A DNA stretch of 64,000 nucleotides from Pythium myriotylum (Eukaryota; Oomycota; Peronosporomycetes; Pythiales; Pythiaceae): positions 1,364,001 through 1,428,000 of the forward strand of contig JALJCQ010000001.1 in NCBI GenBank assembly GCA_023091665.1, given 5' to 3'. The notes under the pieces were generated by a model that saw only the letters and a list, made by a program, of their open reading frames with translations, was not told the DNA's origin and did not search any database. Of the stretch, positions 30,364-39,326 are shown in pieces. The first letter of the stretch is position 1. Each line of letters begins with the position of its first letter. The translations under genes and the position numbers were made by a program.

Positions 30364-33300
30364 ATGGCGCCCGTGACCGACAAGGCCGCGGCCCCCGCGC
30401 CGGCCGCCGCCGCCGCCAGCAACAACGCGCTCGGCTGCGTCAAGTGCGGCCGAGAGATCTCCGAGACCGACGCCTTCTGCATCTACTGCGGCACCAAGGT
30501 CGCCGTCTCGCTCGCGCAGCAAAAGCCCAAGGCCGACGCGCCGCCGCCCAAGGCCGACCCGCCGGCCAAGAAGCCCGAGGAAGCCCCCGCCAAGGCGCCC
30601 GCCAAGCCCGCCGAGCAGCAGGTCGCGCGCCCGCGACAGGCGCCGGCGCCGGCACCGGCCTCCGGCTCCAGCGCCGCCTCCACGGCGCCGTCGTCGGCAG
30701 CCTCGGCGGCGCCCTCGTCGTCCTCGCGCTCGCCGCCCCCTTCTTCGGGATCGGCCGCGCCGTCGTCGTCGTCCTCGCGCCCCGCGCCGGCTTCCGCTCC
30801 GTCGTCCTCGCGCTCGGCGGCGCCCGCTCCGGCGTCGGCGCCGTCGTCGTCGAGCTCGCGGTCCGGAGCGCCGGCGACGCCCAGCCCGGCGCCGCGCTCC
30901 AACCCGACGACCCCGAGCCAGCCTCCGCGCTCGGCCTCGAGCTCGCGCTCCAGTCAGCCCACGCCGGCCACGCCCGGTCGCGTCGCGCGCCCGGCCCACC
31001 GTGGCAGTCTGCCGGACGATGGCGGGCGTGCCTCGCTCGATGCGCCGCCCGCCGAGGTCGCCGGTCTCGAGAAGCTCTGGGTGCCAGACAACTTCTCGAA
31101 CGACTGCATGGACTGCAAGGTGCCCTTCGGCTTCGGCAAGCGCCGCCACCACTGCCGTGTCTGCGGTCTGCTCTTCTGCCGCGACTGCGTCAAGAACAAG
31201 ATGATCATCCCGGCTTCCTTCGGCTACACGGCCGCGCAGCGCTGCTGCCGCAGCTGTGTGACCGCGCTGCAGCTCAAGGCGATCACCTCGCCCGCGGATG
31301 TGTTCGCGCAGCGTCGTGGTGGCCACAAGAAGTCCTCGGCCGGTAAGGAGACCCACTACGATGTGCTCGGCGTGAGCAAGGACGCCACCCCCGAGGAGAT
31401 CACGCGCCACTACAACGCCATGGCTCGTACGATGGATCCGTCGTCCAAGGAGGACCTCGAGCAGCTCGAGAAGATCACAGACGCCTACCGCACGCTCCAA
31501 GACCCGGCGTCGCGACAGCGCCACGACTCGGAGGTGCGTGACTCGGACGTCACGCGCAACGACTCGTTCGTCGTCGAGACGGCGCGAAGCGACCAGACCG
31601 AGTGCCAGGTCTGCTTCCGTCCGTTCAAGCTCGGTCGTCGCCAGCACCACTGCCGTCGCTGCACGCGCAGTGTCTGTAACACGTGTTCCGAAGGCCAGAA
31701 GCCGATCCCGGAGCTTGGCTGTAACCTGCCCGTGCGCCACTGTACGGCGTGTATGGACAGCCCGCCCAAGTTCATCAAACCGGTGATGGAGCCTTTCACC
31801 AAGCCACCGCCAGGCTTCGAGTACCTCTCCAAGCTCGATATCAACCTCGCAGTCAAGTCGGCCTCGTCCGATGATGAGCTCTTTGAGGTCATCACGTACT
31901 GCGAGCCGAATGCCGAAGCAGCGAAGAAGGCGAACGCCATCATCACGGAATCGGACCGCCAGATCGCGACCGAGTACGCGATCACGCTCAACCGCACGTT
32001 CGCCGATTTCGAGTGGCTCTTCACGGCCTACGGCGAGCACGCCAACCTCAAGGCGCTGCCCAACTTCCCGGACAAGCGTGGACCTCGCCAGGCGCGTGCC
32101 GCTGCGCTGCAGACGTTCGTGTACGCCTGCATGATCCACCCGCTTCTTCGCGACGCGGACTGCCTCAAGGCCTTCCTGGCGCTGCCTGGTGACGAGTTCG
32201 CCAAGTTCAAGCGCGGCGGCCCGAAGAAGTCCATGTACGATACCGACAAGTACAACGGCATCGTGGTTGCTCTCCGTCTTGAGCTTGAGAAGGCGCAGAT
32301 GCGCGGCAAGGTCGAGGAGCTTCGTGGCCGTCAGAAGGCTCACGCTCAGCGCATGAGCGAGCAGAAGATCCGCGCGGCCAACCAGCAGAAGCGTGAGGCT
32401 GCTGGTAACATCCGCCGTGAGCAAGCCGCCGCGCGTTTCACGGCTCTCGAGGCCCGTCGCGAGACCCAGACTGAGCGCTCGATCCGCGAGAAGGAGCGCC
32501 TGGATAAGCAGGCGAGCACGACGCACATCCTGTTCTTCGACACGGTGCGCGACGAATCGGTTCGTCAGACCGAGGAGGACACGCGCCAGAAGGAGAAGGT
32601 CGAGTTCATCAAGTCCAAGGACTCGTTCCAGGCGGACACGACCCAGTGGAACCGCGATATGGCCGAGTGGAGTCGCCACCGCGCCAACTGGTCGGAGGCC
32701 CACAACCCCCCGATCTCCAAGGATATCGCCAACGACTGGATCGTCAAGTCGTACGGTATCTTCCACACCCAGTCGGCTGCTGAGGTGCCGCGTGAGCTCA
32801 ACGACCTCCACGCGGAGTTCGTAAAGCTCCAGGAGAAGGAGCCGGACCTCCTTGAGGAGGAAGGCAACCTTGTCGATGACGAGTGGATGAAGCTCGCCAA
32901 GGAGCGCGAGCACTGGACGAACGACCGTGCCAACATGAAGCGCGAGGATGAGATGTGTGCGGATGAGGACAAGCGCTACGCGCAGGAGCACGAGTACGTG
33001 CGTCTCGCGCTCGAGGCTCGTACCAAGAAGGTGAAAGCGATCGAAGCTGACCTTCTCGCCCTCAAGACCGAGATCTCGTCGCGATTCCGCTGCATCGCCC
33101 AGCGTCGCACGCGCCACAAGGCATTGGATGAGGAGTTCGAGAAGGAGTGGCGTGTGCTCCAGGCTGAGCGCAGCAACGTCACCAAGTCGCGTCTCAACGA
33201 GCACGAAGCGCGCATTGGCCGCGGCAAGAAGCGCAATGAGATCTTCGCCGATCAGCTCGCGCGCCAGACCAAGTCCCAGCGCATGCTCCTTTTCAAGCGT

Positions 33301-35685
33301 GCGGCGCTTACGGACGAGCGCAAGGCCGATTGCACGCTCTTCGACGAGCACAAGGAGGACTGCAAGAACGCTCTTGATGAGTCGCGCAACGCGCGCATGC
33401 TCACGCCCGAGTACATCGCGCGTCTTCAGGCCGATATGAAGATTCGTGCTCAGGAGTTCCAGGAGGTGCTCGACAGCAACCAGCGCACGCCGTTTGAGGG
33501 CGGCGACGCCGAGATCGATGAGCGCGACGAGTTCATGAACGACGTGCGCAAGCGCCGCATTGAGTTCCAGAAGCAGCTCGACGATCAGAAGTCGCAGCTT
33601 GAAGTGGAGAACGAACTGTGCACGTCGCTCCTTAAGCGCATGGAGGAGCACATCACCAAGCTCGACGAGGAGATTGAGAACGCCGCCAAGGAAGAGACGC
33701 TCATCACCGAGTACACGGCGCTTGTGGAAGCAGAGCTCAAGCTGCTCGCGGACGAAGAGGCCAAGCGAGAGGAGAAGAAGGCGCTCATTACCGAGCTGAT
33801 GAACAACGCTGGAAACTGGGTGTTGGATGCTCTCCACGAGCACTCGAAGCGCAAGAAGAAGGAGGCCGACCGCTTGGTCAACCAGGCCGTTCGCGCCGCC
33901 GACTTGCAGAAGCTCGTCCAGCACTTCACCCACCGCGTCATTGAGCAGGAAGAGCGTATTATGCGACAGAAGCAGCGTATCTTGAACGGTGAGCACAAGG
34001 TGGAGATGCTCAAGTCGTCGGAGAACTGGTTCCAGTACGTTACGGGCGTCTCGCAGGATCTTGTCAAGAAGGACATGAAGGTGCTCGAGGCTGGCAAGAA
34101 CGAGCGCGTCGAAGACCTCAAGGAGGCCTCGCGTCTGCAGAAGGACGACGAGGTCGACATGACCGCTGTCGTCAACGAGCTCTCTGCCAGCCGCCGCTTT
34201 GCCAAGGAGAAGGAGGAGAAGCGCTCGATCTGGGCTCAGATCGAGGAGGTCTACAGCCTGCAGAACCCGCAGGAGAAGGATGAGGATATGATGATGACCT
34301 CGCAGATCCGCAGCCTGCTCCAGCAGCTCGGCGAGGCCTTCGAGATGCTCGCCAACCGTCTTCTCGAAGAGGAGGAGAGCCTGCAGCACGCGTCGACCCA
34401 GCTCGAGGGCGAGGTCGAGTCGATCAACGCGTTCATGCAGCGCATGGAGAGCGAGGAGAACGCGCTCTGCAACACCGAGAAGGCTTCGCTGGCGAAGGAG
34501 AGCCAAGTGCGTCGCTCGGAGAGCGACCTTATCGAGCAGCGTGCGCGTGCTCTTATCGACAGCTACAAGCAGATGCAGGCCGACCACGCCAAGTACCCTG
34601 TCGAGCTCGACAAGATCAAGAGCCGCCGTAACGAGCGCGAGCGCCCAGTTGCGCCGCGTGAGGCTGAGATTGAGGCCGCCAAGCGCTTGCTCAAGTCGCG
34701 TAACTACTACGATCGCAAGGCATGCGCCGAATTCGTCAAGAAGTTCAAGGTGGACCACGACCTCAAGGAAGTGCGCGAGATCTTCGACTGGCTCCGCATT
34801 GGTCTTGACCTCGACATCAAGAAGATGGAGAAGTGGCTCGAGCTCAGCCGCAAGGACCGTAAGCAGATCGAGGCCGTCAAGGTCAAGGGTAACGAGATTG
34901 ACTGGGACAAGGACACTCTTGCGCGCATCCCGGCGCTCAAGGAAGTCCAGAAGAAGCTTTCGCGCTCGCAGTCCTCGACCCGCTCGAACGACAGCAAGTC
35001 GACCGAGTCGAACGCCCTCCACCCGTCGGAGCAGTGGATCGCTGATCTCATCACGCTCAAGAAGAACATTTCGGAGATCGACTCGACCGTGCTCAAGACG
35101 TCGGGCTCAATGACCGAGCAGGCCAACGAGGAAGAGAAGAAGGTCATGGATGCCCTCCAGCAGATGAAGACGGACAAGGAGTACGTGCTCAACTCGATCC
35201 GTTTCATCGACGACGAGGAGGCCAAGGCTGTGCGTGCTGCCGGCAAGGGCGTGACCCGTGCCGAGTCGGAGCACACGCTTCTCCATGCGCGCTCGAGTGA
35301 CGAGGCCTCTGGCTCGCACTCGCTGTCTGGCGTGCCCAGCACCACCCCGCGTGCCGTTCGTCCGGCTTCCAACTCGAAGCAGCCTTCGGCCCGCAAGATC
35401 CCGTCGCCGACGCAGTCTCCTCCGTCGTCGAAGCCGACGACCCCTGCCGCGAAGCCGGCATCACCTGCTCCGGCCCCAGCGCCAGCCTCGAAGCCGGCGG
35501 CACCGGCCCCGAAGCCGGCAGCACCAGCCCCCAAGCCAGCGGCTCCTGCTCCGCCGGCGCCGAAGCCCACGACGCCTGCCCCGACCCCGGCCGGAGCACC
35601 CGCCGCGGCTGCCCCTGCGCCCCCCGTGGACCGCGCACCGACAAACAACGCGTTCAAGCCCAAGGTGACCTCTGTGGAACTGTGA
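30364..35685 (+). CDS. Giant zinc ribbon-FYVE-degenerate J-FYVE-PX-coiled-coil protein
   Basis: An uninterrupted frame of 1773 residues starts at ATG 30364, the first ATG in the frame. In order: a four-Cys zinc ribbon (about 20-45, CVKC..CIYC); an Ala/Pro/Ser linker to about 230; a FYVE finger at 239-300 with W239 and RRHHCR at 260-265; and a J-like domain (about 329-390, HYDVLGVSKDATPEEI) whose HPD is replaced by Asp-Pro-Ser at 358-360. A second FYVE-type finger follows at 414-462, with RRQHHC at 425-430 but no WxxD. A PX-like domain (about 486-612) carries RTFADFEWLF. Then come about 1000 residues of charged coiled coil and an Ala/Pro/Lys tail. FYVE and PX domains bind PI3P, so an endosomal tether or scaffold is the likely role. 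The dead J domain should not stimulate Hsp70. This combination is not one I know from animals, plants or fungi. Confidence 0.85.
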   Translation: MAPVTDKAAAPAPAAAAASNNALGCVKCGREISETDAFCIYCGTKVAVSLAQQKPKADAPPPKADPPAKKPEEAPAKAPAKPAEQQVARPRQAPAPAPASGSSAASTAPSSAASAAPSSSSRSPPPSSGSAAPSSSSSRPAPASAPSSSRSAAPAPASAPSSSSSRSGAPATPSPAPRSNPTTPSQPPRSASSSRSSQPTPATPGRVARPAHRGSLPDDGGRASLDAPPAEVAGLEKLWVPDNFSNDCMDCKVPFGFGKRRHHCRVCGLLFCRDCVKNKMIIPASFGYTAAQRCCRSCVTALQLKAITSPADVFAQRRGGHKKSSAGKETHYDVLGVSKDATPEEITRHYNAMARTMDPSSKEDLEQLEKITDAYRTLQDPASRQRHDSEVRDSDVTRNDSFVVETARSDQTECQVCFRPFKLGRRQHHCRRCTRSVCNTCSEGQKPIPELGCNLPVRHCTACMDSPPKFIKPVMEPFTKPPPGFEYLSKLDINLAVKSASSDDELFEVITYCEPNAEAAKKANAIITESDRQIATEYAITLNRTFADFEWLFTAYGEHANLKALPNFPDKRGPRQARAAALQTFVYACMIHPLLRDADCLKAFLALPGDEFAKFKRGGPKKSMYDTDKYNGIVVALRLELEKAQMRGKVEELRGRQKAHAQRMSEQKIRAANQQKREAAGNIRREQAAARFTALEARRETQTERSIREKERLDKQASTTHILFFDTVRDESVRQTEEDTRQKEKVEFIKSKDSFQADTTQWNRDMAEWSRHRANWSEAHNPPISKDIANDWIVKSYGIFHTQSAAEVPRELNDLHAEFVKLQEKEPDLLEEEGNLVDDEWMKLAKEREHWTNDRANMKREDEMCADEDKRYAQEHEYVRLALEARTKKVKAIEADLLALKTEISSRFRCIAQRRTRHKALDEEFEKEWRVLQAERSNVTKSRLNEHEARIGRGKKRNEIFADQLARQTKSQRMLLFKRAALTDERKADCTLFDEHKEDCKNALDESRNARMLTPEYIARLQADMKIRAQEFQEVLDSNQRTPFEGGDAEIDERDEFMNDVRKRRIEFQKQLDDQKSQLEVENELCTSLLKRMEEHITKLDEEIENAAKEETLITEYTALVEAELKLLADEEAKREEKKALITELMNNAGNWVLDALHEHSKRKKKEADRLVNQAVRAADLQKLVQHFTHRVIEQEERIMRQKQRILNGEHKVEMLKSSENWFQYVTGVSQDLVKKDMKVLEAGKNERVEDLKEASRLQKDDEVDMTAVVNELSASRRFAKEKEEKRSIWAQIEEVYSLQNPQEKDEDMMMTSQIRSLLQQLGEAFEMLANRLLEEEESLQHASTQLEGEVESINAFMQRMESEENALCNTEKASLAKESQVRRSESDLIEQRARALIDSYKQMQADHAKYPVELDKIKSRRNERERPVAPREAEIEAAKRLLKSRNYYDRKACAEFVKKFKVDHDLKEVREIFDWLRIGLDLDIKKMEKWLELSRKDRKQIEAVKVKGNEIDWDKDTLARIPALKEVQKKLSRSQSSTRSNDSKSTESNALHPSEQWIADLITLKKNISEIDSTVLKTSGSMTEQANEEEKKVMDALQQMKTDKEYVLNSIRFIDDEEAKAVRAAGKGVTRAESEHTLLHARSSDEASGSHSLSGVPSTTPRAVRPASNSKQPSARKIPSPTQSPPSSKPTTPAAKPASPAPAPAPASKPAAPAPKPAAPAPKPAAPAPPAPKPTTPAPTPAGAPAAAAPAPPVDRAPTNNAFKPKVTSVEL

Positions 35686-35896
35686 TCGATGCGTCGTGAG
35701 TCGAGTGCATATTATCGATCGGCGAGCAGCGCGCCGCGCCCGTCGAGCGTAGAGGGAGCCGCAGCTCCGGGGCGGTGCCGCGCTGGTCGCCGGCGTTTTG
35801 ACTAAGTAGTGAGCTTATATACATACAGACTGTGATGGAGTATTGACGAGTCGCTTGCATGGTCGGTTGAACCCTGGAGTCGCATTGAAGGGATCG

Positions 35897-35939
35897 TGAT
35901 TGGCTCCTGGAAGGATACTCGCATTTCCTGAGCCAATCA
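35897..35939. promoter_or_regulatory. Perfect inverted repeat containing paired CCAAT boxes
   Basis: TGATTGGCTC (35897-35906) and its exact complement GAGCCAATCA (35930-35939) are separated by 23 bases, about 375 bases upstream of the KDSR start. CCAAT in both orientations is a usual NF-Y target in eukaryotic promoters. The function here is inferred. Confidence 0.4.
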
Positions 35940-36155
35940 AAGGTGATGGGGTCGGCGTTTGGAGAACCGATCAGCTGCACTTTGATGAGTTGGCAGCGAC
36001 TCGGCCATCCGCATCTTCGCTCAGCGCGCGCATCTTCATCCAGCGCGAGGGGAGAGAGAGAACCTCATGAGCAGTAAGCCGAGGAAGCACGGCGGCTCCA
36101 TGCTGAGCCGGGAAGGCGGACTCAGACCAGAGGATCAGACTGGAAGCCGCTATCC

Positions 36156-36175
36156 TGCCACGACCGGGATTTGAA
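36156..36175 (-). pseudogene. Possible tRNA 3'-end relic
   Basis: Read on the minus strand, the segment is TTCAAAT (T-loop consensus), CCCGG (T-stem 3' half), TCGTGGC (acceptor 3' half) and A (discriminator). The 5' half of the T-stem immediately upstream reads GATTG and cannot pair with CCCGG. No A-box or D-arm is found in the expected interval. It is at best a truncated tRNA-derived fragment. Confidence 0.3.
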
Positions 36176-36314
36176 CAATCTCTCGAAGTGCGTTTCTGGT
36201 ATTGTAAGTCAAAACATCCTCGTTTTAATGGCTTTAACCGATACGAACGCGTCTTGGAGGGACTCGACAACTCGAGTGGTGCAGTTGGAATCCTTCTTCG
36301 AGAGCGCGAGCAGC

Positions 36315-37436
36315 ATGTCGAGCGAGTGGTGGTTCTGGTCGGCGGCCTACGCTGGTCTCATTGCGCTGGTGCGTCGCTGCGCCTTTCTCGCTCGCAGGCC
36401 CACGCGTCGAGCTGACTGACCCGTGCGCTCGCTGTGGCTAGTCGTTCGTTTGGACCAAGATCCGAGCGCCGGGCTTCGACGTCAAGGACAAGCACGTCTT
36501 CATCACGGGCGGCTCCTCGGGGCTCGGCCTCTCGCTCGCGACCAAGCTGGCGAAGCAGGGGGGCAAGGTACGCGCCGCGTGTCTGTGTGGGTCGTGGATC
36601 GAGCGGGACTGAGGTTGAGTGTGCGCGGATAGATCTCGATCGTCGCGCGTTCGCAAGAGAAGCTCGAGGCCGCCAAGCGAGAGATCGAGGCGGCGGCTGG
36701 CAAGGGCGAGGTGTTCATCCAGTCGACGGACGTGACCAACTATGAGTCGGTGCAGAGCGCGATCGCCGCGGCCAACAAGTTCCACAAGCGCCCCACCGAC
36801 AAGCTCGTTTGCTGCGCTGGCCTGGCGTCGCCCGGCATCATGGTGGAGCAGGACGTCTCGGTCTTCCGCAAGATGATGGACCTCAACTATTTCGGCGTGG
36901 TGCACACGGTGAAGGCGGCGCTGCCGGCCATGATCGACGCGGACAACCGCGGCCAGGTCATCATCATCGCGTCCGGGTGCTCGATGCTCTCGTTCGTGGG
37001 CTACACGCAGTACGCGAGCTCCAAGTACGCGCTGCGTGGGCTCGCCGAGGCTCTGCGCAACGAGCTCAAGCTCTACAACATGACCACGTCCATCTTCTAC
37101 CCTGGCAACATCGACTCGCCGGGTTTCGCCGAGGAGAACCGCATCAAGCCCGAGGAGACCAAGGAGATCGAGGGCATGAGCACGCCCGAGCACCCGGACG
37201 CCGTGGCCGAGAGTCTGCTCGGCGGCCTGCGCGACGGGCAGTTCGCGATCACGAACGACCCGCTGCTCTTCGTGCTGCGCCTCATCTCGAACGGCGTGTC
37301 GCCGCGCGCCAACTCGCCGCTCGAGGTGCTGCTCTTCCCGCTCTCGGTGCTCGTCCAGATGGGCTTCGGGCTCTACATGGACTTCGTCGTGACCCAGTCG
37401 GCCAAGAAGAGGCGCGCCGCCAAGAAGACCAACTGA
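36315..37436 (+). CDS. 3-ketodihydrosphingosine reductase (KDSR/TSC10)
   Basis: Three exons (36315-36368, 36442-36567, 36633-37436) encode 327 residues. It reduces 3-ketosphinganine to dihydrosphingosine with NADPH, the second step of sphingolipid synthesis, on the cytosolic face of the ER. The short first exon supplies a hydrophobic N-terminal anchor (WWFWSAAYAGLIAL). The Rossmann motif TGGSSGLG is at 40-47, and the catalytic YASSK has Tyr187 and Lys191. After it, YPGNIDSPGFAEEN and KPEETKEIEG are diagnostic for KDSR among short-chain dehydrogenases. A C-terminal hydrophobic region (LLFPLSVLVQMGFGLYMDFVV) and the basic KKRRAAKKTN end fit an ER-anchored protein. Introns are 73 and 65 bp, both phase 0. 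The start is the first ATG giving the anchor. Confidence 0.93.
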
Positions 37437-37461
37437 GTGGCTCTTTAATGCAGTACATTGT

Positions 37462-37483
37462 CGAGTATACACCTGTATACTCG
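37462..37483. repeat. 22-bp near-perfect palindrome between KDSR and OGFOD1
   Basis: The arms CGAGTATACA (37462-37471) and TGTATACTCG (37474-37483) are exact complements separated by CC. It lies 26 bases after the KDSR stop and 124 before the OGFOD1 ATG. It could be a 3' UTR hairpin or a dyad binding site; the sequence alone cannot decide. Confidence 0.5.
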
Positions 37484-37606
37484 GTTTCAATAGAGCGCCC
37501 GGGCGGGTTACACCGTACCCCCCGACTGCAACTTTCCCTCTTGCGTGAAAGGCACGCGCCTCCGGGGCGTGAATGGCTCTCGGACCTCCTCAGTAGCCAA
37601 GTCGCC

Positions 37607-39277
37607 ATGACCGCCAAGACCACCGCGCCCGCCGCCGCCGACGCCGACGCGCCGCCGCTCAAGAAGGCGCGCGTGGACGACGAGCAGAGCGTCGCGGCCT
37701 GTTTCTACCCCGGGCTGCTCGACGCCGCCAACGTCGAGGCGCTCGCCGCCGCCTACAAGACCTCGGGCCCGTACCTCCACACGTGCATCCCGTCGCTCGT
37801 GGCGCCGCAGCTGCTGCGCGACGTGCGCACCGAGATCGAGCAGAACCTGGTCTTCACCGAGAAAGAGACGGACATCTACAAGGTGCTCCAGACCGGCGAC
37901 CTCGCCAACATCGACGGCCTGCCCGAGGACGAGCGCGCCAAGCTCGCCAACCTCCACCGCCTGCGCGACGCCATGTACTCGCAGACCTTCCGCGACTTCG
38001 TCTCGCAGGTCACGGGCTGCGGCGCGCTCTCGCCCTCCAAGCAGGATCTCTCGATCAACAGCTACTGCCAGGGCTCGCACCTGCTCAACCACGACGACGT
38101 CATCGGCACGCGACGCGTCTCCTACATCCTCTATCTGCCCGACCCGCAGGAGTGGGACCCGGCCTTTGGCGGCGCGCTTGAGCTCTACCCGTGCGTCTCC
38201 AAGGGCACGCCCGACGTGGCACCCACACTCACGCTGCCACCCAAGTGGAACCAGTTTGTCATGTTCACGGTGCAGCCCGGCTACTCGTTCCACAGCGTGC
38301 AAGAAGTCATCGCGCCGCACGACCGCCTCTCCATCTCGGGCTGGTTCCACGTGCCGCAGGAGGGCGAGCCCGGCTACGAGGCGGACGCCGCCGACCAGGA
38401 TGCCGCGCCGGCCTCGCTCGCACAGCTCGAGGACGACTCCCGCGACGCCGAGTACCCTTTCGTCGCCGTCGAAGGAGAATCGCTGAGCGAGCTCACGGAC
38501 GCCGACCGCGAGTACCTTGCAAAATACCTGAACGCGGACTACCTCAAGGCCGACAGCCTCGCGCAGATCAACGAGCGCTTCGGCGAAGACTCGTCGGTGC
38601 AACTCAACGACTTCCTCCGCAGCGAGTACGCGGCGCTGCTCCAGCCGGCGCTGGTCGCCGCTGACGAACGCGACGGGCTCGCCAATGGAGAGGCCAAGAT
38701 GGTCCACGGCACGGGCGTGCTCGCTGGTTGGCGCGTGCAGGGCTCCCCCGTGAAGCAGCGTTTCATGGTGCTCGCGAGCGAGCCCGAAGCCGACGAGCCC
38801 GAGGAGGTCACCAAGCTACGTGAGCTGCAGGCGCTGTTCAAGTCGGAGCCTCTGCGCCGCTGGACTGCCGAGATCGCCGGCTCAGCCGTGTCCCACGTGC
38901 GCGGTCGTGCGCGTCGCTTCCGCCCCGGGCTCGACTACACGCTCGGCACGTCGTCCAACGTCACGGGCATCCTGGACCTCACGCTGACCGTGACACCGCC
39001 GAGCGAGTGCTGGGAAGAGGGCGAGGTCGGCGGCTACGAGTGCTACATCGCTGGTGACGATGCGAACGACGACCCGGCCATCTACCGCCAGGCGGCCGAC
39101 GACGCCGACACGCTGCTGGCCACGCAGGCTGGCTGGAACGTGCTCACGGTCGTGATGCGCGACCAGGGCGTCATGCGCTTCGTCAAGTACGTCTCGGCGC
39201 TCGCGAGCGGCTCTCGATGGGACGTCTCGTTTGAGTACTTGCTGCAAGAGGACAAGAAGGGCGAGCAGGCCAAGTAG
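37607..39277 (+). CDS. OGFOD1/Tpa1/Ofd1-type prolyl hydroxylase
   Basis: A single-exon frame of 556 residues begins at ATG 37607, the first ATG after the KDSR gene ends. The N-terminus includes PLKKARVDD, a likely nuclear signal. The catalytic 2-oxoglutarate/Fe(II) dioxygenase domain (about 50-250) shows the metal-binding H162-x-D164 in LLNHDDVIGTRRVSYILYL, the distal H229 in YSFHSVQEV, and R240 in HDRLSISGWFH for 2-oxoglutarate. A second, non-catalytic double-stranded beta-helix domain fills the C-terminal half, as in Tpa1 and OGFOD1. Family members hydroxylate a proline of ribosomal protein uS12 (RPS23) and influence translation accuracy and stress responses. Length matches OGFOD1 (about 540). 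It converges on DHX8 with 49 bp between stop codons. Confidence 0.92.
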   Translation: MTAKTTAPAAADADAPPLKKARVDDEQSVAACFYPGLLDAANVEALAAAYKTSGPYLHTCIPSLVAPQLLRDVRTEIEQNLVFTEKETDIYKVLQTGDLANIDGLPEDERAKLANLHRLRDAMYSQTFRDFVSQVTGCGALSPSKQDLSINSYCQGSHLLNHDDVIGTRRVSYILYLPDPQEWDPAFGGALELYPCVSKGTPDVAPTLTLPPKWNQFVMFTVQPGYSFHSVQEVIAPHDRLSISGWFHVPQEGEPGYEADAADQDAAPASLAQLEDDSRDAEYPFVAVEGESLSELTDADREYLAKYLNADYLKADSLAQINERFGEDSSVQLNDFLRSEYAALLQPALVAADERDGLANGEAKMVHGTGVLAGWRVQGSPVKQRFMVLASEPEADEPEEVTKLRELQALFKSEPLRRWTAEIAGSAVSHVRGRARRFRPGLDYTLGTSSNVTGILDLTLTVTPPSECWEEGEVGGYECYIAGDDANDDPAIYRQAADDADTLLATQAGWNVLTVVMRDQGVMRFVKYVSALASGSRWDVSFEYLLQEDKKGEQAK

Positions 39278-39326
39278 GATCGTCGGCAGATCTATTCGTA
39301 TGTTGTTAGCAAAGATTGATTCTTCA

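Larger units (their letters stand above)
35686..36314. other. Intergenic region with CCAAT inverted repeat and a tRNA-like 3' fragment
   Basis: This 629-bp gap lies between the FYVE-PX gene and KDSR. It holds a perfect 10-bp inverted repeat with CCAAT cores (35897-35939) and, on the minus strand at 36156-36175, a T-loop plus acceptor-like tRNA end. No protein-coding gene is supported. Confidence 0.5.

Noticed and set aside
29895..31346. Plus-strand frame of 483 codons overlapping the start of the FYVE-PX gene
   Set aside because: It overlaps the FYVE-PX gene in another frame and is Arg/Ala-rich low complexity; the FYVE finger is in the other frame.
36438..37490. Minus-strand open frame of 350 codons
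   Set aside because: Fully antisense to KDSR; composition (His/Arg/Leu-rich) fits a shadow frame.
37508..38707. Minus-strand open frame of 399 codons
   Set aside because: Antisense to OGFOD1; Val/Arg/Leu-rich with no domain.
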